Below the pieces are notes generated by a model. That model saw only the letters and a program-made list of their open reading frames with translations. It was not told the DNA's origin and did not search any database. Position numbers and translations under genes: made by a program. DNA of 64,000 nucleotides. It comes from Treponema vincentii F0403. Its GTDB lineage: Bacteria; Spirochaetota; Spirochaetia; Treponematales; Treponemataceae. Location of the stretch: positions 1,061,847 to 1,125,846 of the forward strand of contig NZ_KE332512.1 of NCBI RefSeq assembly GCF_000412995.1, written 5' to 3'. This document shows positions 37,664 to 45,645 of this stretch, piece after piece (position 1 is the stretch's first letter; every line of letters starts with the position of its first letter).

Positions 37664-38446
37664 TTACAGAACGGTAAATCCGTAGCGTGCAAATACTTCC
37701 CGTGCAGCATCGGAGAACAGGAAGTCGACGAATTTTTGAGCTTCGGCTGCGTGCGTGCTTGCCTTTACAACGCCGATCGGATAGATAACCTTTTTATGGC
37801 TGTTTTCCGGAGCGGTGGCGCAGATGGTAACATCTTTGCTGATCTTCGCATCGGTTTCGTATACGACACCCGCATCGACATTGCCCGTTTCAACCCACGA
37901 AAGAACTTCGCGAACATCCTTTGCGAGGACAAGCTTGGAAGCAACCTTATCGGTAAGGCCGAGGTTCTGAAAAACCTGTTCGGTGTACTGCCCGACCGGT
38001 ACTGATTTCGGTTCGCCGACGCCGATTTTCTTTACGGAATCTCCGGCGAGTGCTTCAAAAGACGCAACGGTTGCCGCGTTTTTCGGGGTAATCAGAACAA
38101 CTTTATTCTCGAGGATGTTCTTTACGCTTGAATCGAGCATCATGCCCTTTTCCTTCAGTGCATTCATCTGCTTGATACCGGCGGAAAAGAAAATGTCTGC
38201 AGGTGCGCCCTGTTCAATCTGCTGCTGCAAAGCTCCCGATGCACCGAAATTCGAGGTGATGGTTACCTGCGGATTTTTTTCGGTATACATGGCCGAAAGA
38301 TCTTGAATACAGTTTGTAAGGCTGGCTGCTGCCGAAATCAGAATTTCAGTCTTTTTGGCAGGGGCGGCATTTTCTTTGCTACCTCCCGCACAAAGCGGGG
38401 CAAATATGATGCTGCCGATAAGCAGCGCTACAATAGTTTTCTTCAT
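37664..38446 (-). CDS. modA: molybdate-binding protein
   Basis: Periplasmic binding component of the Mod system, 260 residues. The N-terminus is a signal peptide with a possible spirochaetal lipobox at Cys19 (FAPLCAGGSKE). Family signatures: ISAAASLTNCIQDLSAMY, TSNFGASGALQQQIEQGAPA with ADIFFSAG, and VSWVETGNVDAGVVYETDA. It starts the modA-modB-modC set; a good AAGGAGT ribosome site precedes the ATG. Confidence 0.96.
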   Translation of the reverse strand: MKKTIVALLIGSIIFAPLCAGGSKENAAPAKKTEILISAAASLTNCIQDLSAMYTEKNPQVTITSNFGASGALQQQIEQGAPADIFFSAGIKQMNALKEKGMMLDSSVKNILENKVVLITPKNAATVASFEALAGDSVKKIGVGEPKSVPVGQYTEQVFQNLGLTDKVASKLVLAKDVREVLSWVETGNVDAGVVYETDAKISKDVTICATAPENSHKKVIYPIGVVKASTHAAEAQKFVDFLFSDAAREVFARYGFTVL

Positions 38447-38517
38447 AAGATACTCCTTTCGTATTTACGCCCCCCCCTAAAGGTATTCCTCTTAGCGGTT
38501 TCCTAAACATGTTTTGA

Positions 38518-38550
38518 GCGCCTCTAAAAACTTCGGCGTTTTAGAGGCGC
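38518..38550 (-). terminator. 12-bp hairpin overlapping the mogA stop
   Basis: GCGCCTCTAAAA (38518-38529) with TTTTAGAGGCGC (38539-38550), loop ACTTCGGCG. The mogA stop codon (38541-38543) lies in the right arm. It belongs to the CTCTAAAAA hairpin family and probably ends or attenuates the moeA-mogA transcript before modA. Confidence 0.65.
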
Positions 38551-39167
38551 TTCTTAGATATATTTGCTTCGGCAGCAGCGCAGTCCTGCGTGCCGCCGGT
38601 AAGCACCAAAAGAGCGTGATCCAAGGCGGGCAAAACACAGGCAAGATTTTCCCTTGCCGCCTTGGGACTTCCGGGAAGGTTGATAATCAGCGTACGTTTC
38701 CGTATGCCTGCAATACCGCGGGAAAGCATTCCATGCGGTGTTATTTTCATGCTTTCCGCACGCATCGCTTCGGGAATACCGGGAACGGCGCGGTCGATAA
38801 CCGCAACGGTCGCTTCGGGGGTTATATCGCGGGGAGCCAGCCCCGTTCCGCCCGTCGTAATAATCAGATCGGCGCTGTTTTCATCGGCTATGCTCATCAT
38901 CGCCGCCCGCAGCGCTTCGTATTCGTCGGGAAGTACCGCAGAAGCGGTAATCTCATATCCTTGACCGGAAAGTATTTCGGCTATTATAGGGATGCTTTCA
39001 TCTTTGCGCACCCCCTGAAAACACCGGTCGGACGCACAGATAACGGCGGCTCTATACCGGACGGTGCTGTCGTTTTGGGCGCCTCTATCGGTTCGGACAT
39101 TACCGGCAGCGGCTTCATCCCCGGCAACCGTGCTTCCGGCAGTCAGGGATGTATCGGTTACGGGCAT
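38541..39167 (-). CDS. mogA: MogA/MoaB molybdopterin adenylyltransferase
   Basis: Adenylates molybdopterin before molybdenum insertion. 208 residues. The MPT-binding signature TTGGTGLAPRDITPEA is intact, and NLPGSPKAARENL matches the second conserved loop. Residues 1-37 are a low-complexity Thr/Ala/Gly/Asp leader absent from normal MogA; the domain proper begins at YRAAVICASDRCF. The start overlaps the end of the MoeA-like gene by 10 bases. Confidence 0.92.
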   Translation of the reverse strand: MPVTDTSLTAGSTVAGDEAAAGNVRTDRGAQNDSTVRYRAAVICASDRCFQGVRKDESIPIIAEILSGQGYEITASAVLPDEYEALRAAMMSIADENSADLIITTGGTGLAPRDITPEATVAVIDRAVPGIPEAMRAESMKITPHGMLSRGIAGIRKRTLIINLPGSPKAARENLACVLPALDHALLVLTGGTQDCAAAEANISKKRL

Positions 39168-40135
39168 AAGCCGCCCTCTCCCAAGAGCGCAATATCTTCA
39201 ACGGTAATGGGGTCGCGGGCAAGGATACGCGGCAGCAGCCGGTCAAAGACGGTGCGCTTGGCATACATTACACAGCCGGGAAGCCCCGCGATGGGAACAT
39301 CGCCCGCGTAGGCTAACAGCATCATCGCGCCGGGAAGGACGGGCGCACCGTAGCTGACAATGCGCGCGCCGCTTGCGCGGATGGCGGCGGGGGTTTTATC
39401 ATCGGGGTCGACGCTCATGCCCCCCGTGCAGAGCACCATATCGGAACCAGCCTGTACGGCCTTTTGTATCTCCGCCGTAATGGTTTCAACATCGTCTCCG
39501 GTATTCACCGTTTTGAGTGTTTCCACGCCGTAATCCGCCAGTTTTGCCTGAACAACCGGTGCGAACGTATCCTTAATCACCCCTGTCAAGACTTCATGTC
39601 CGGTTACCAGAATGGTACAAGTTTTAACACTGTAAGGGATGACGGACATCAGCGGATTGGAAGCATCAGCGATTGCAGCAACCTCGGCCATTTTTTCTTT
39701 TTCGATAAGGAGCGGAATAACCCGCATTCCCGCCGCCGTTTGCCCCTTCTTGAGCGGCACATAATTGCGCTGCGTTGCAATCATCACCTTACCGAGCTTG
39801 TTGATTGCAAAAAGCCGATCGGTATCGATTTTCAGCATACCGTCAACCGTTGCCTTCAGCTCGATCTTGCCTTCTTTGGGAGCGGTCTTTTCCAGATTTG
39901 CCCCCATCGCCGCCGTGGCAAGCACCTCCGCCCCTTCGTCCTCGTGCAGCAGGTTTTCGGTCTTTTCCCAGACAAACAGATGCTCTTTGCCCATCGAGCG
40001 GAGCACCGGAATATCCTCCTCGGTTACGATGTGCCCCTTTCTAAATCGGGCATCCTTCGACACTCCTACGATAATCTGAGTAAGGTCGTGGCACAATACA
40101 TGCCCGACTGCCTCGGAAAGCGATATTTCTTTCAT
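39158..40135 (-). CDS. MoeA-like molybdopterin-binding protein
   Basis: 325 residues, about 80 shorter than MoeA. The MPT-binding domain is clear (about 175-310): ILVTGHEVLTG, LCTGGMSVDPDDKTP and GLPGCVMYAKRTVFDRLLP. The N-terminal part differs from MoeA domain I. Such short forms are found near selenium-dependent or xanthine dehydrogenase-type molybdoenzyme clusters in anaerobes; no molybdoenzyme lies in this window. The role is presumably molybdate insertion or cofactor storage. Confidence 0.87.
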   Translation of the reverse strand: MKEISLSEAVGHVLCHDLTQIIVGVSKDARFRKGHIVTEEDIPVLRSMGKEHLFVWEKTENLLHEDEGAEVLATAAMGANLEKTAPKEGKIELKATVDGMLKIDTDRLFAINKLGKVMIATQRNYVPLKKGQTAAGMRVIPLLIEKEKMAEVAAIADASNPLMSVIPYSVKTCTILVTGHEVLTGVIKDTFAPVVQAKLADYGVETLKTVNTGDDVETITAEIQKAVQAGSDMVLCTGGMSVDPDDKTPAAIRASGARIVSYGAPVLPGAMMLLAYAGDVPIAGLPGCVMYAKRTVFDRLLPRILARDPITVEDIALLGEGGLCP

Positions 40136-40149
40136 ATAATATTCTCCAT

Positions 40150-40184
40150 GGATGTCTCAAAAATCGGCTGCTTTTTCGACATCC
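40150..40184. repeat. solo hairpin-1 unit of the dispersed element
   Basis: GGATGTC (40150-40156) with GACATCC (40178-40184), inner AAAAA/TTTTT, and TCGGCTGC between. Same design as hairpin 1 of the copies at 21038 and 37541. It lies 15 bases upstream of the MoeA-like gene start, i.e. in its leader or at the end of the gene before it. Confidence 0.7.
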
Positions 40185-40194
40185 TCATTCGTTT

Positions 40195-41673
40195 TTAAAC
40201 GTTTTCTTTTGCCCAAAGGCGGATTATCGGTTCAAGGCTATCGACACGGAATCCTTGCGCTATTACATCGGCCTGTTCCTTGCTGCCCTGCCATTGCTGA
40301 TAGGGATTATCGTAATTGGTTTCTAAAAAGTGATAGATAATATTTTCAGCATTATTCTGCTCAGTGCCGAAGAACGACAATTTTTGTACCGCCGAATGCT
40401 GGAGTATTGGACGGATCGCCGAACGAACCTCTTTAAAAAAAAGATCGCGGTAAACGCCATAGCTCTTCCCCGTTATTTTTTTCACCGTTTCGGCGATGGA
40501 CACGGGCAATTCCTTCGGCGAATTGATAGGGTATATTTGAGTCGAAGCACTTTCTATGGCTGTTTGTTCGGATTTAGACGGTGAGGTTTCAACTACTGAT
40601 TCAAATGTGGTGTCGGTTATTTGAGATGCCTTTTTTTCAGCCGTCGTTTTTTTGTCCCGTTGTTTTGGACATTTTACCCGCTTAGCTTTTTTGGGAGCCG
40701 ATGCGGGCTGTGCTTTTACCTGCGGCGCAGGAGGCTCCATTCTAAGTTTGAGCTGCTTCCATGCACGCTGTAAATATAAATCCCCCATAATACTATAGTA
40801 GTATCCCTGCGCCACATTCGCGAGCACCGCATGTAGCAGTTCTTCATCTTTCCAATTGCGGATTCGGCCTATTTTTAGCGCATGGAAAACAGCATAATGA
40901 TTGGTACCGTACTTCCTGCTGTATAAAAGCACTATATTTTCAAAAGCCCCATCGGCATAGTGATCCCAATATTTTATTGTATACGCGAGCACTTTATCTT
41001 CAATACGAGTTATGGAAGAAGGAATCGTAATTGCGGCGATCTGCTCTTTTGTAAAAACAATCTTTGAAAAATCGACGACAGAGGCTTTTTCCTTTTGCAT
41101 CGCCCTACGTGTTTTTTCTAAATCGTTTTTCCGGCTTTGTTCCTCACGGTATTCCCGTACCGAAGAAATCGTGTCGGTAATATACATACGGATAATATCG
41201 GCAGCTTGGTGCATATCGGTTGCATGATACTTGAGCCTTTCAGCATAACGGACATATTTTTCGGTAAAGCTGATAGCGGCAAAACGATCCGGCGAAATAG
41301 CATTAATGACTTTTTCACATACTTTGATAATCGTATAAACTTCCGCACGCTTCAGCGGCGTAATGGTGTCTGCAAAAAAAACGATAACTCTTTTTACCTG
41401 AACAATAGTTCTATCGGCAAGTTTAGCAAGCGAATCGGTGAGTAAGATATGAAAGCGATAATCACGTTTCCGATAATACGTCATCAGCAGTACCCGCATC
41501 TTATCATCGGGATACCGGCGTACCAGTTTAGTATTATAGAGCTGTAAGGCCTCCCCTTGCCTATTCAAAGAACGGAATTCAAAATAACGTTCAATATCGG
41601 GGTCTTCGGTCAAGCTGAGCTGCGGAAATTCTTGCTTTAAAATATAAACATCAAGTTCGGTAAGCTGGCGCAT
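40195..41673 (-). CDS. conserved hypothetical protein, probably Treponema-specific
   Basis: A protein of 492 residues with no domain that I recognise. Residues 1-310 are helical and rich in charged and aromatic residues (RYFEFRSLNRQGEALQLYNT). A Lys/Pro/Ala-rich linker (about 325-365) and a Ser/Thr-rich stretch lead to a C-terminal helical domain (IRPILQHSAVQKLSFFGTEQ). No signal peptide or membrane segment, so it is cytoplasmic. The gene neighbours flaB but is separated from it by a strong terminator. Confidence 0.8.
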   Translation of the reverse strand: MRQLTELDVYILKQEFPQLSLTEDPDIERYFEFRSLNRQGEALQLYNTKLVRRYPDDKMRVLLMTYYRKRDYRFHILLTDSLAKLADRTIVQVKRVIVFFADTITPLKRAEVYTIIKVCEKVINAISPDRFAAISFTEKYVRYAERLKYHATDMHQAADIIRMYITDTISSVREYREEQSRKNDLEKTRRAMQKEKASVVDFSKIVFTKEQIAAITIPSSITRIEDKVLAYTIKYWDHYADGAFENIVLLYSRKYGTNHYAVFHALKIGRIRNWKDEELLHAVLANVAQGYYYSIMGDLYLQRAWKQLKLRMEPPAPQVKAQPASAPKKAKRVKCPKQRDKKTTAEKKASQITDTTFESVVETSPSKSEQTAIESASTQIYPINSPKELPVSIAETVKKITGKSYGVYRDLFFKEVRSAIRPILQHSAVQKLSFFGTEQNNAENIIYHFLETNYDNPYQQWQGSKEQADVIAQGFRVDSLEPIIRLWAKENV

Positions 41674-41703
41674 AATGTATAACGAGGGGGATTATAATAA
41701 AAA

Positions 41704-41736
41704 AAAAGGTTGCTTCCTAGTAGGAGGCAACCTTTT
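41704..41736 (-). terminator. intrinsic terminator of flaB
   Basis: AAAAGGTTGC (41704-41713) with GCAACCTTTT (41727-41736), plus inner TCCT/AGGA. Read on the minus strand, the stem is followed by a nine-T run. It lies 20 bases beyond the flaB stop. Confidence 0.85.
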
Positions 41737-41755
41737 CCGTCACTATCTAATGCTC

Positions 41756-42616
41756 TTAGCGCAACAGCGACATCACGCTTTGTGTCTGCTGGTTAGCTTG
41801 CGCAAGCATTGCCGTACCGGACTGCGTCAAGATCTGGTTTCTGGTGTATTCGACCATCTCCTTAGCCATGTCAACATCACGTATGCGTGATTCCGAAGCT
41901 TGGAGATTTTCCGCTGCAACGTTGATACCCACAACACTCATTTCGAGTCTGTTCTGGTATGCACCGAGATCAGCCCGCTGCTTGTTGATCTTCTTGATGG
42001 CTTCATCAAGGGTACCGATTGCACGGTTTGCTGTTTCAGGCGTATCGATAGTAAGAATCGATTCGTCACCAATGTCGCGAACACCGAGTGCTTTGGCGGT
42101 CATTGTACCGACATACGCACGTACGCGCTGATCCATGTTGGCGCCGATATGGAACCACATAGAAGCGGTAACAGTGTTCTCTCCTGTTTCACGAGCGAAA
42201 CGGCCGGTAAGCATATTCATACCGTTGAACTGTGCGTGACTTGCGATCCGGTCAACTTCAGCAACAAGCTGAGATACTTCAACCTGGATGTACAAGCGGT
42301 CTTCGGCACTGTAAATACCGTTTGAAGACTGAACGCTTAATTCACGGATGCGCTGCATAACATCAGTTGTTTCCTGCAGATAGGCTTCTGCAACTTGAAT
42401 AAAGGAAATGCCGTCTTGAGCGTTGGCACTTGCTCTGTTTAAGCCGCGGATTTGGCTTCGCATTTTTTCGGAAACTGCTAAGCCGGAAGCATCATCTCCT
42501 GCACGATTGATGCGTAAACCGGATGAAAGTTTTTCTATGTTTTTCTGAGTAGATACGTTGGTCTGTCCAACAGTTCTCTGTGCAAACATAGCGCTCATGT
42601 TGTGATTAATGATCAT
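41756..42616 (-). CDS. flaB: periplasmic flagellar core filament protein FlaB
   Basis: A 286-residue flagellin, the size of treponemal FlaB proteins. N-terminal D0/D1 ([40 protein letters not shown]) and C-terminal ([34 protein letters not shown]) coiled-coil segments are intact, and the hypervariable middle is short, as expected for a filament enclosed in the periplasm. It has an AAGGAG ribosome site; a TTGACA box lies about 80 bases upstream but no convincing -10 follows. I could not confirm a sigma-28 promoter. Confidence 0.97.
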   Translation of the reverse strand: MIINHNMSAMFAQRTVGQTNVSTQKNIEKLSSGLRINRAGDDASGLAVSEKMRSQIRGLNRASANAQDGISFIQVAEAYLQETTDVMQRIRELSVQSSNGIYSAEDRLYIQVEVSQLVAEVDRIASHAQFNGMNMLTGRFARETGENTVTASMWFHIGANMDQRVRAYVGTMTAKALGVRDIGDESILTIDTPETANRAIGTLDEAIKKINKQRADLGAYQNRLEMSVVGINVAAENLQASESRIRDVDMAKEMVEYTRNQILTQSGTAMLAQANQQTQSVMSLLR

Positions 42617-43065
42617 ATTGCTACTCCTTCGGCGATTTTTGACGAGTTTTTTACCTTACGGTGTCCGTCACGGCATCCCTGCCGATATGTCAATAATTAT
42701 TTTCCAGATCCTCTGCTATCCGACACAGAAGAACGTAACACACTGAAAGGTGCGCAACCTTTTCACTGTGCTTATTACATATATCGGAGTTATCGCAAAA
42801 CACTTAAGAAGAAAAAAGAAAAAATACGAGGAAATTATTATCTGCCGTAACCGGCTACATGCCGAACACCTTTGTTGATTTCTACAGCTGTCCTCAACAC
42901 AGATATTTTCAAATGTATAAACAGCTCTGTTGCTGCCGATAGGATCAAATAAACAAACAAAGAGAATAAAGCTATCGTCGAGTGCTTTATAGGCCACATC
43001 TACAATGGTTAGCTCTTCAAAATCGGCTTGACAGATGCGGAACCGCACTATATAGTTCTGCCGCT
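42617..43065. other. intergenic stretch upstream of flaB
   Basis: Holds the flaB leader (with a CGGCA-GGGA-TGCCG hairpin near 42680) and a possible but unsupported minus-strand frame (42716-43048, GTG start, Cys-rich middle, degenerate hydrophobic end). I see no firm gene here. Confidence 0.4.
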
Positions 43066-43392
43066 ATGCACTATAAAGTTTTATTCAGAATAGAAAAGCT
43101 TCGGTTAATTTCAAAATTGCAAAATAAATTGACGAATTACCAAAACTACTGCAAAGAAACGGGGGACACGGTGGAAATCGAAATCGTGTTCGCCGGAGAC
43201 GTCGTACAATATTTTCAAAACCTTGACAATGAGTTTACGGAACTCGATGCGGATATAGCGTTGTGCCACAATGCACTATCGGGACAGGGTATGGAAGATA
43301 TACAGTACAAAAATATCCGAACCGTCAGAGCGGGAATCGGCGAAATTATCAAACGGAAAGCCGAAGGTTTTATCGAATACACGATCGAGTAA
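43066..43392 (+). CDS. DsrE-like sulfur-relay family protein
   Basis: 108 residues from the ATG at 43066; an earlier in-frame ATG gives 28 atypical residues. The pattern fits the DsrE/DsrF fold: KVLFRIEKLRLISKLQNKL, then EIEIVFAGDVVQYF, ADIALCHNALSGQGM with the family's Cys, and VRAGIGEIIKRKAEGFIEY at the end. DsrE proteins carry sulfur on that Cys or sense it. No partner gene is adjacent. Confidence is moderate, from pattern alone. Confidence 0.7.
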   Translation: MHYKVLFRIEKLRLISKLQNKLTNYQNYCKETGDTVEIEIVFAGDVVQYFQNLDNEFTELDADIALCHNALSGQGMEDIQYKNIRTVRAGIGEIIKRKAEGFIEYTIE

Positions 43393-43620
43393 CTCTACTG
43401 TCCATCTCTCCTACACGTCTTTCAGTATTGTAAGCGCATTGGGCATCAGTTCGCGGCATGCCCCTATAGGTAGCGAGAAATCAAAGGATACACCGCTTTG
43501 TCATAAGCAGCATCTGAGCGACAAACGGGAACATTGCCGTAAAAAAGCCGGGTAGGTGCTATAATGCGGAAGCCCTGCATAGGGAAGTTTATTCTTTTTC
43601 CCCAAGCTATTTCTTTACGC

Positions 43621-43905
43621 TTACATTTTCTCACGGACCAGTTCCAAAAAGGCTTCTATTCTTGTAGCAAACTGACCGGCATCGCCTTGCGAATAATCCG
43701 ATTCAATGTGAAGATACGGAAGTCCCTCAATGGCACCTCCGGCAATGACCACTTCGTCCGGCACGTGAATACAGAAACTGCCGACTACTTTTCCGCCTTT
43801 TTTCTGGAATGCTACCAGTTCGGCGGGGCGAATGCCGTGAATGTCGGCAACCACCATATTGAAGTAGTCCATCGCCTTAGGCCTATTTTTCTGAGATAAA
43901 TACAC
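43621..43905 (-). pseudogene. internally deleted 2-hydroxyacyl-CoA dehydratase-like (HgdB/YjiM) gene
   Basis: A 94-residue frame joining the two ends of a ~380-residue protein. The first part (RPAELVAFQKKGGKVVGSFC, then HVPDEVVIAGGAIE) is the N-terminal region of the HgdB/double-cubane-cluster family. The second part (LHIESDYSQGDAGQFATRIE) is that family's C-terminus. The ~290 residues between, with most iron-sulfur ligands, are missing, yet the frame is kept. The start codon is GTG. It cannot be an active dehydratase. It follows a truncated activator gene, the normal partner. Confidence 0.75.
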
Positions 43906-44254
43906 ATCGCCGAATGCCTGCGGTAACGCCTCGCGGGGTTCCTTTCCCCATCAGGGAGATAACTTCGCTTTCGGCGAATACCGTACAAATGGAAGAAATT
44001 TTTACTTCTTTTCCTTTGGCGGCATAATCGAACATCTCCGGCAGCAAAAGCCCGAGCCGATTTGCCATGACTTCCAAAAACTTGCCTGTTCCGGCAGAGC
44101 ATTTGTCGTTCATCACAAAATCGAGCACCTTCCCGTTCTGCAGCACAATCACCTTGATATCCAGCCCGCCGATGTCGATAACCGTTACGTTTCCATCCGC
44201 TAAAAAAGCAGCACCGCGTCCGTGGCAGGTGATTTCGGTAACGGTGCTGTCCAA
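43883..44254 (-). pseudogene. truncated 2-hydroxyacyl-CoA dehydratase activator (HgdC/YjiL-like)
   Basis: A 123-residue fragment of the BadF/BadG/HgdC ATPase family. It keeps STVTEITCHGRGAAFL, VIDIGGLDIKVIVL (phosphate-binding strand) and NDKCSAGTGKFLEVMANRL with the cluster Cys, plus FAESEVISLMGKG. The N-terminal ATPase start is replaced by the repeat at 44247-44461, and the C-terminal half (second cluster Cys and ATP site) is deleted into the HgdB-like remnant. Confidence 0.75.
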
Positions 44255-44461
44255 AAACTGAAAGCCTATCGGCTTTTTCTGTAAGGAAATGATTTGTATA
44301 TCCGCTAAAGCGGATTGCGTAACAGTTTTTGGACAGTTTCCTTAGATTCAACTGCGATGTTTAAAATTAAGTTATTATTGTACAAAGACTTAATTTTAAA
44401 CTCGTTATCAGCTATGCTGATGAGGGATGGCGAAAAAGTAACCAACTTTTGCGACATCCCC
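44247..44461 (-). repeat. three-hairpin dispersed element, copy 2, inserted in the activator remnant
   Basis: Minus-strand copy whose first 139 bases (44461 down to 44323) nearly match 21038-21176. Hairpin 3 is enlarged: CTGTCCAAAAACTG (44247-44260) pairs with CAGTTTTTGGACAG (44323-44336) around a ~62-base loop that contains a TCCGCT-AAAGCGGA hairpin. Its end overlaps the first codons of the activator remnant, suggesting insertion or rearrangement at this site. Confidence 0.8.
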
Positions 44462-44496
44462 ATCATCCCCCAACACGGGAGGCTTACTGTGATTTT

Positions 44497-45645
44497 TTAA
44501 ATATAGTTCGCTGCGGTTAAAATCTTACGCGCTTTTTCGGCATCTTCTCCGGCGAGGAGAATAACGGGGCCGGTACAGCCCATTCCCGCTTCCGCATAGA
44601 TGTTCTCTTTCCAGAGCGTCTTGCAGGCGTTTTCTATATCGATAACGTCGATGCCGTGGATTTCTTCCGTAACGGCCTTTTTAGGCGGCACCGCTACCGT
44701 TTCGGCGCTCGCTTCTTTTGCAGCACCTAAGGAATCGAGTATGGCTTGTAAACCCGCTTTTTCGGCAGCTTGCACCTCGGCACGGCACAGCGCCTGTAAG
44801 TTTGCTTGAGCGCTCCGTGCGGAATATGCCAGAGCGGCGGCGATAACCGGAGCCCCGGACGCACGGGAGACAATCGCGACGACATCGGTCATATCCTTAC
44901 CGGCGCAGGGGCCGTAACCGGAACCGGAGGCTTCGTAGCTGCCGCCCGTTAAGAAGGAACTGAAAAGCTTCATCAGCACATTGCCGGTTAACGTATCGCA
45001 GACCATCACATCGGGCGTGCCCTGCAGCAAATCGTTTCCGCGCATACGTACGCCGCCGTCGGCGCGGTGCGATTCGGTAAAGCGTATCGGATAGCCTGCT
45101 TTTTGCAGCTTTAACAGCGCTTTTTCAATCGTTGCAACGCCGTCGATGTTTAAAAGCCCGACCGTCGGAGTTTCAATACCGTTTGCTTTTGCAACGGCAA
45201 TTCCGGCAAAGGTGTTTAACAGCATTGCCTTATATCGGTCGGCATCGGAGGCGCCGGTGGTGGACGCAATAAACATTTCTTTGCCGAAGCCGGGCGTTAC
45301 CACCTTTCCGATTGTCGTAACGCCGAGCGGGAAAGTGTAGTGCATTGTTACCGCGGCTTTTATTTCGCCCGTTTTAAACAATTCTTCCATTTTATGATGG
45401 GCATCTTCCAGCGTCGGCGCTTCGTACCAGCGGAATCCCTCGGTTTTTGGGCCGCCGATCAGCACAATATCCAATCCGGGGTTCGCCTTTGCGGCAAGTT
45501 TTGCGGCGCGGATAAGCTCCGCTTCTCCGTGCTCGCTGCCGGGAACGGTTAAGCCGACCGGGAAAGCTTCCGCAAAGGCGCCTGTTTCCAGTCCCTTCGC
45601 CATCAAGCTGAATGCATCGGCCAGTTGTTGTTTCGTACTGCTCAT
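44497..45645 (-). CDS. grdD: glycine/sarcosine/betaine reductase component C, alpha subunit
   Basis: GrdD, 382 residues, PlsX-like fold. With GrdC it takes the carboxymethyl group from selenoprotein A and releases acetyl phosphate, allowing ATP synthesis from glycine. The active Cys near residue 360 is in AEAGMGCTGPVILL. Middle signatures include GSYEASGSGYGPCAGKDM. It overlaps grdC by 4 bases. GrdA, GrdB, GrdE and thioredoxin genes are not in this window. A copy of the three-hairpin repeat follows. Confidence 0.95.
   Translation of the reverse strand: MSSTKQQLADAFSLMAKGLETGAFAEAFPVGLTVPGSEHGEAELIRAAKLAAKANPGLDIVLIGGPKTEGFRWYEAPTLEDAHHKMEELFKTGEIKAAVTMHYTFPLGVTTIGKVVTPGFGKEMFIASTTGASDADRYKAMLLNTFAGIAVAKANGIETPTVGLLNIDGVATIEKALLKLQKAGYPIRFTESHRADGGVRMRGNDLLQGTPDVMVCDTLTGNVLMKLFSSFLTGGSYEASGSGYGPCAGKDMTDVVAIVSRASGAPVIAAALAYSARSAQANLQALCRAEVQAAEKAGLQAILDSLGAAKEASAETVAVPPKKAVTEEIHGIDVIDIENACKTLWKENIYAEAGMGCTGPVILLAGEDAEKARKILTAANYI

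Noticed and set aside
42640-42700. Sigma-28-like TAAA-N16-GCCGAAGG before flaB
   Set aside because: The -10 part overlaps the ribosome site 15 bases from the ATG, so it cannot act as the flaB promoter.
42716-43048. Minus-strand frame of 110 codons (GTG start) with a Cys-rich centre
   Set aside because: The first 60 residues are plausible, but the end is a run of Phe followed by unstructured hydrophobic residues, and there is no ribosome site; not supported enough to call.
43812-44351. A long alternative minus-strand frame (179 codons) over the dehydratase remnants
   Set aside because: Its residues match no family, whereas the two other frames read clear HgdB and HgdC segments.
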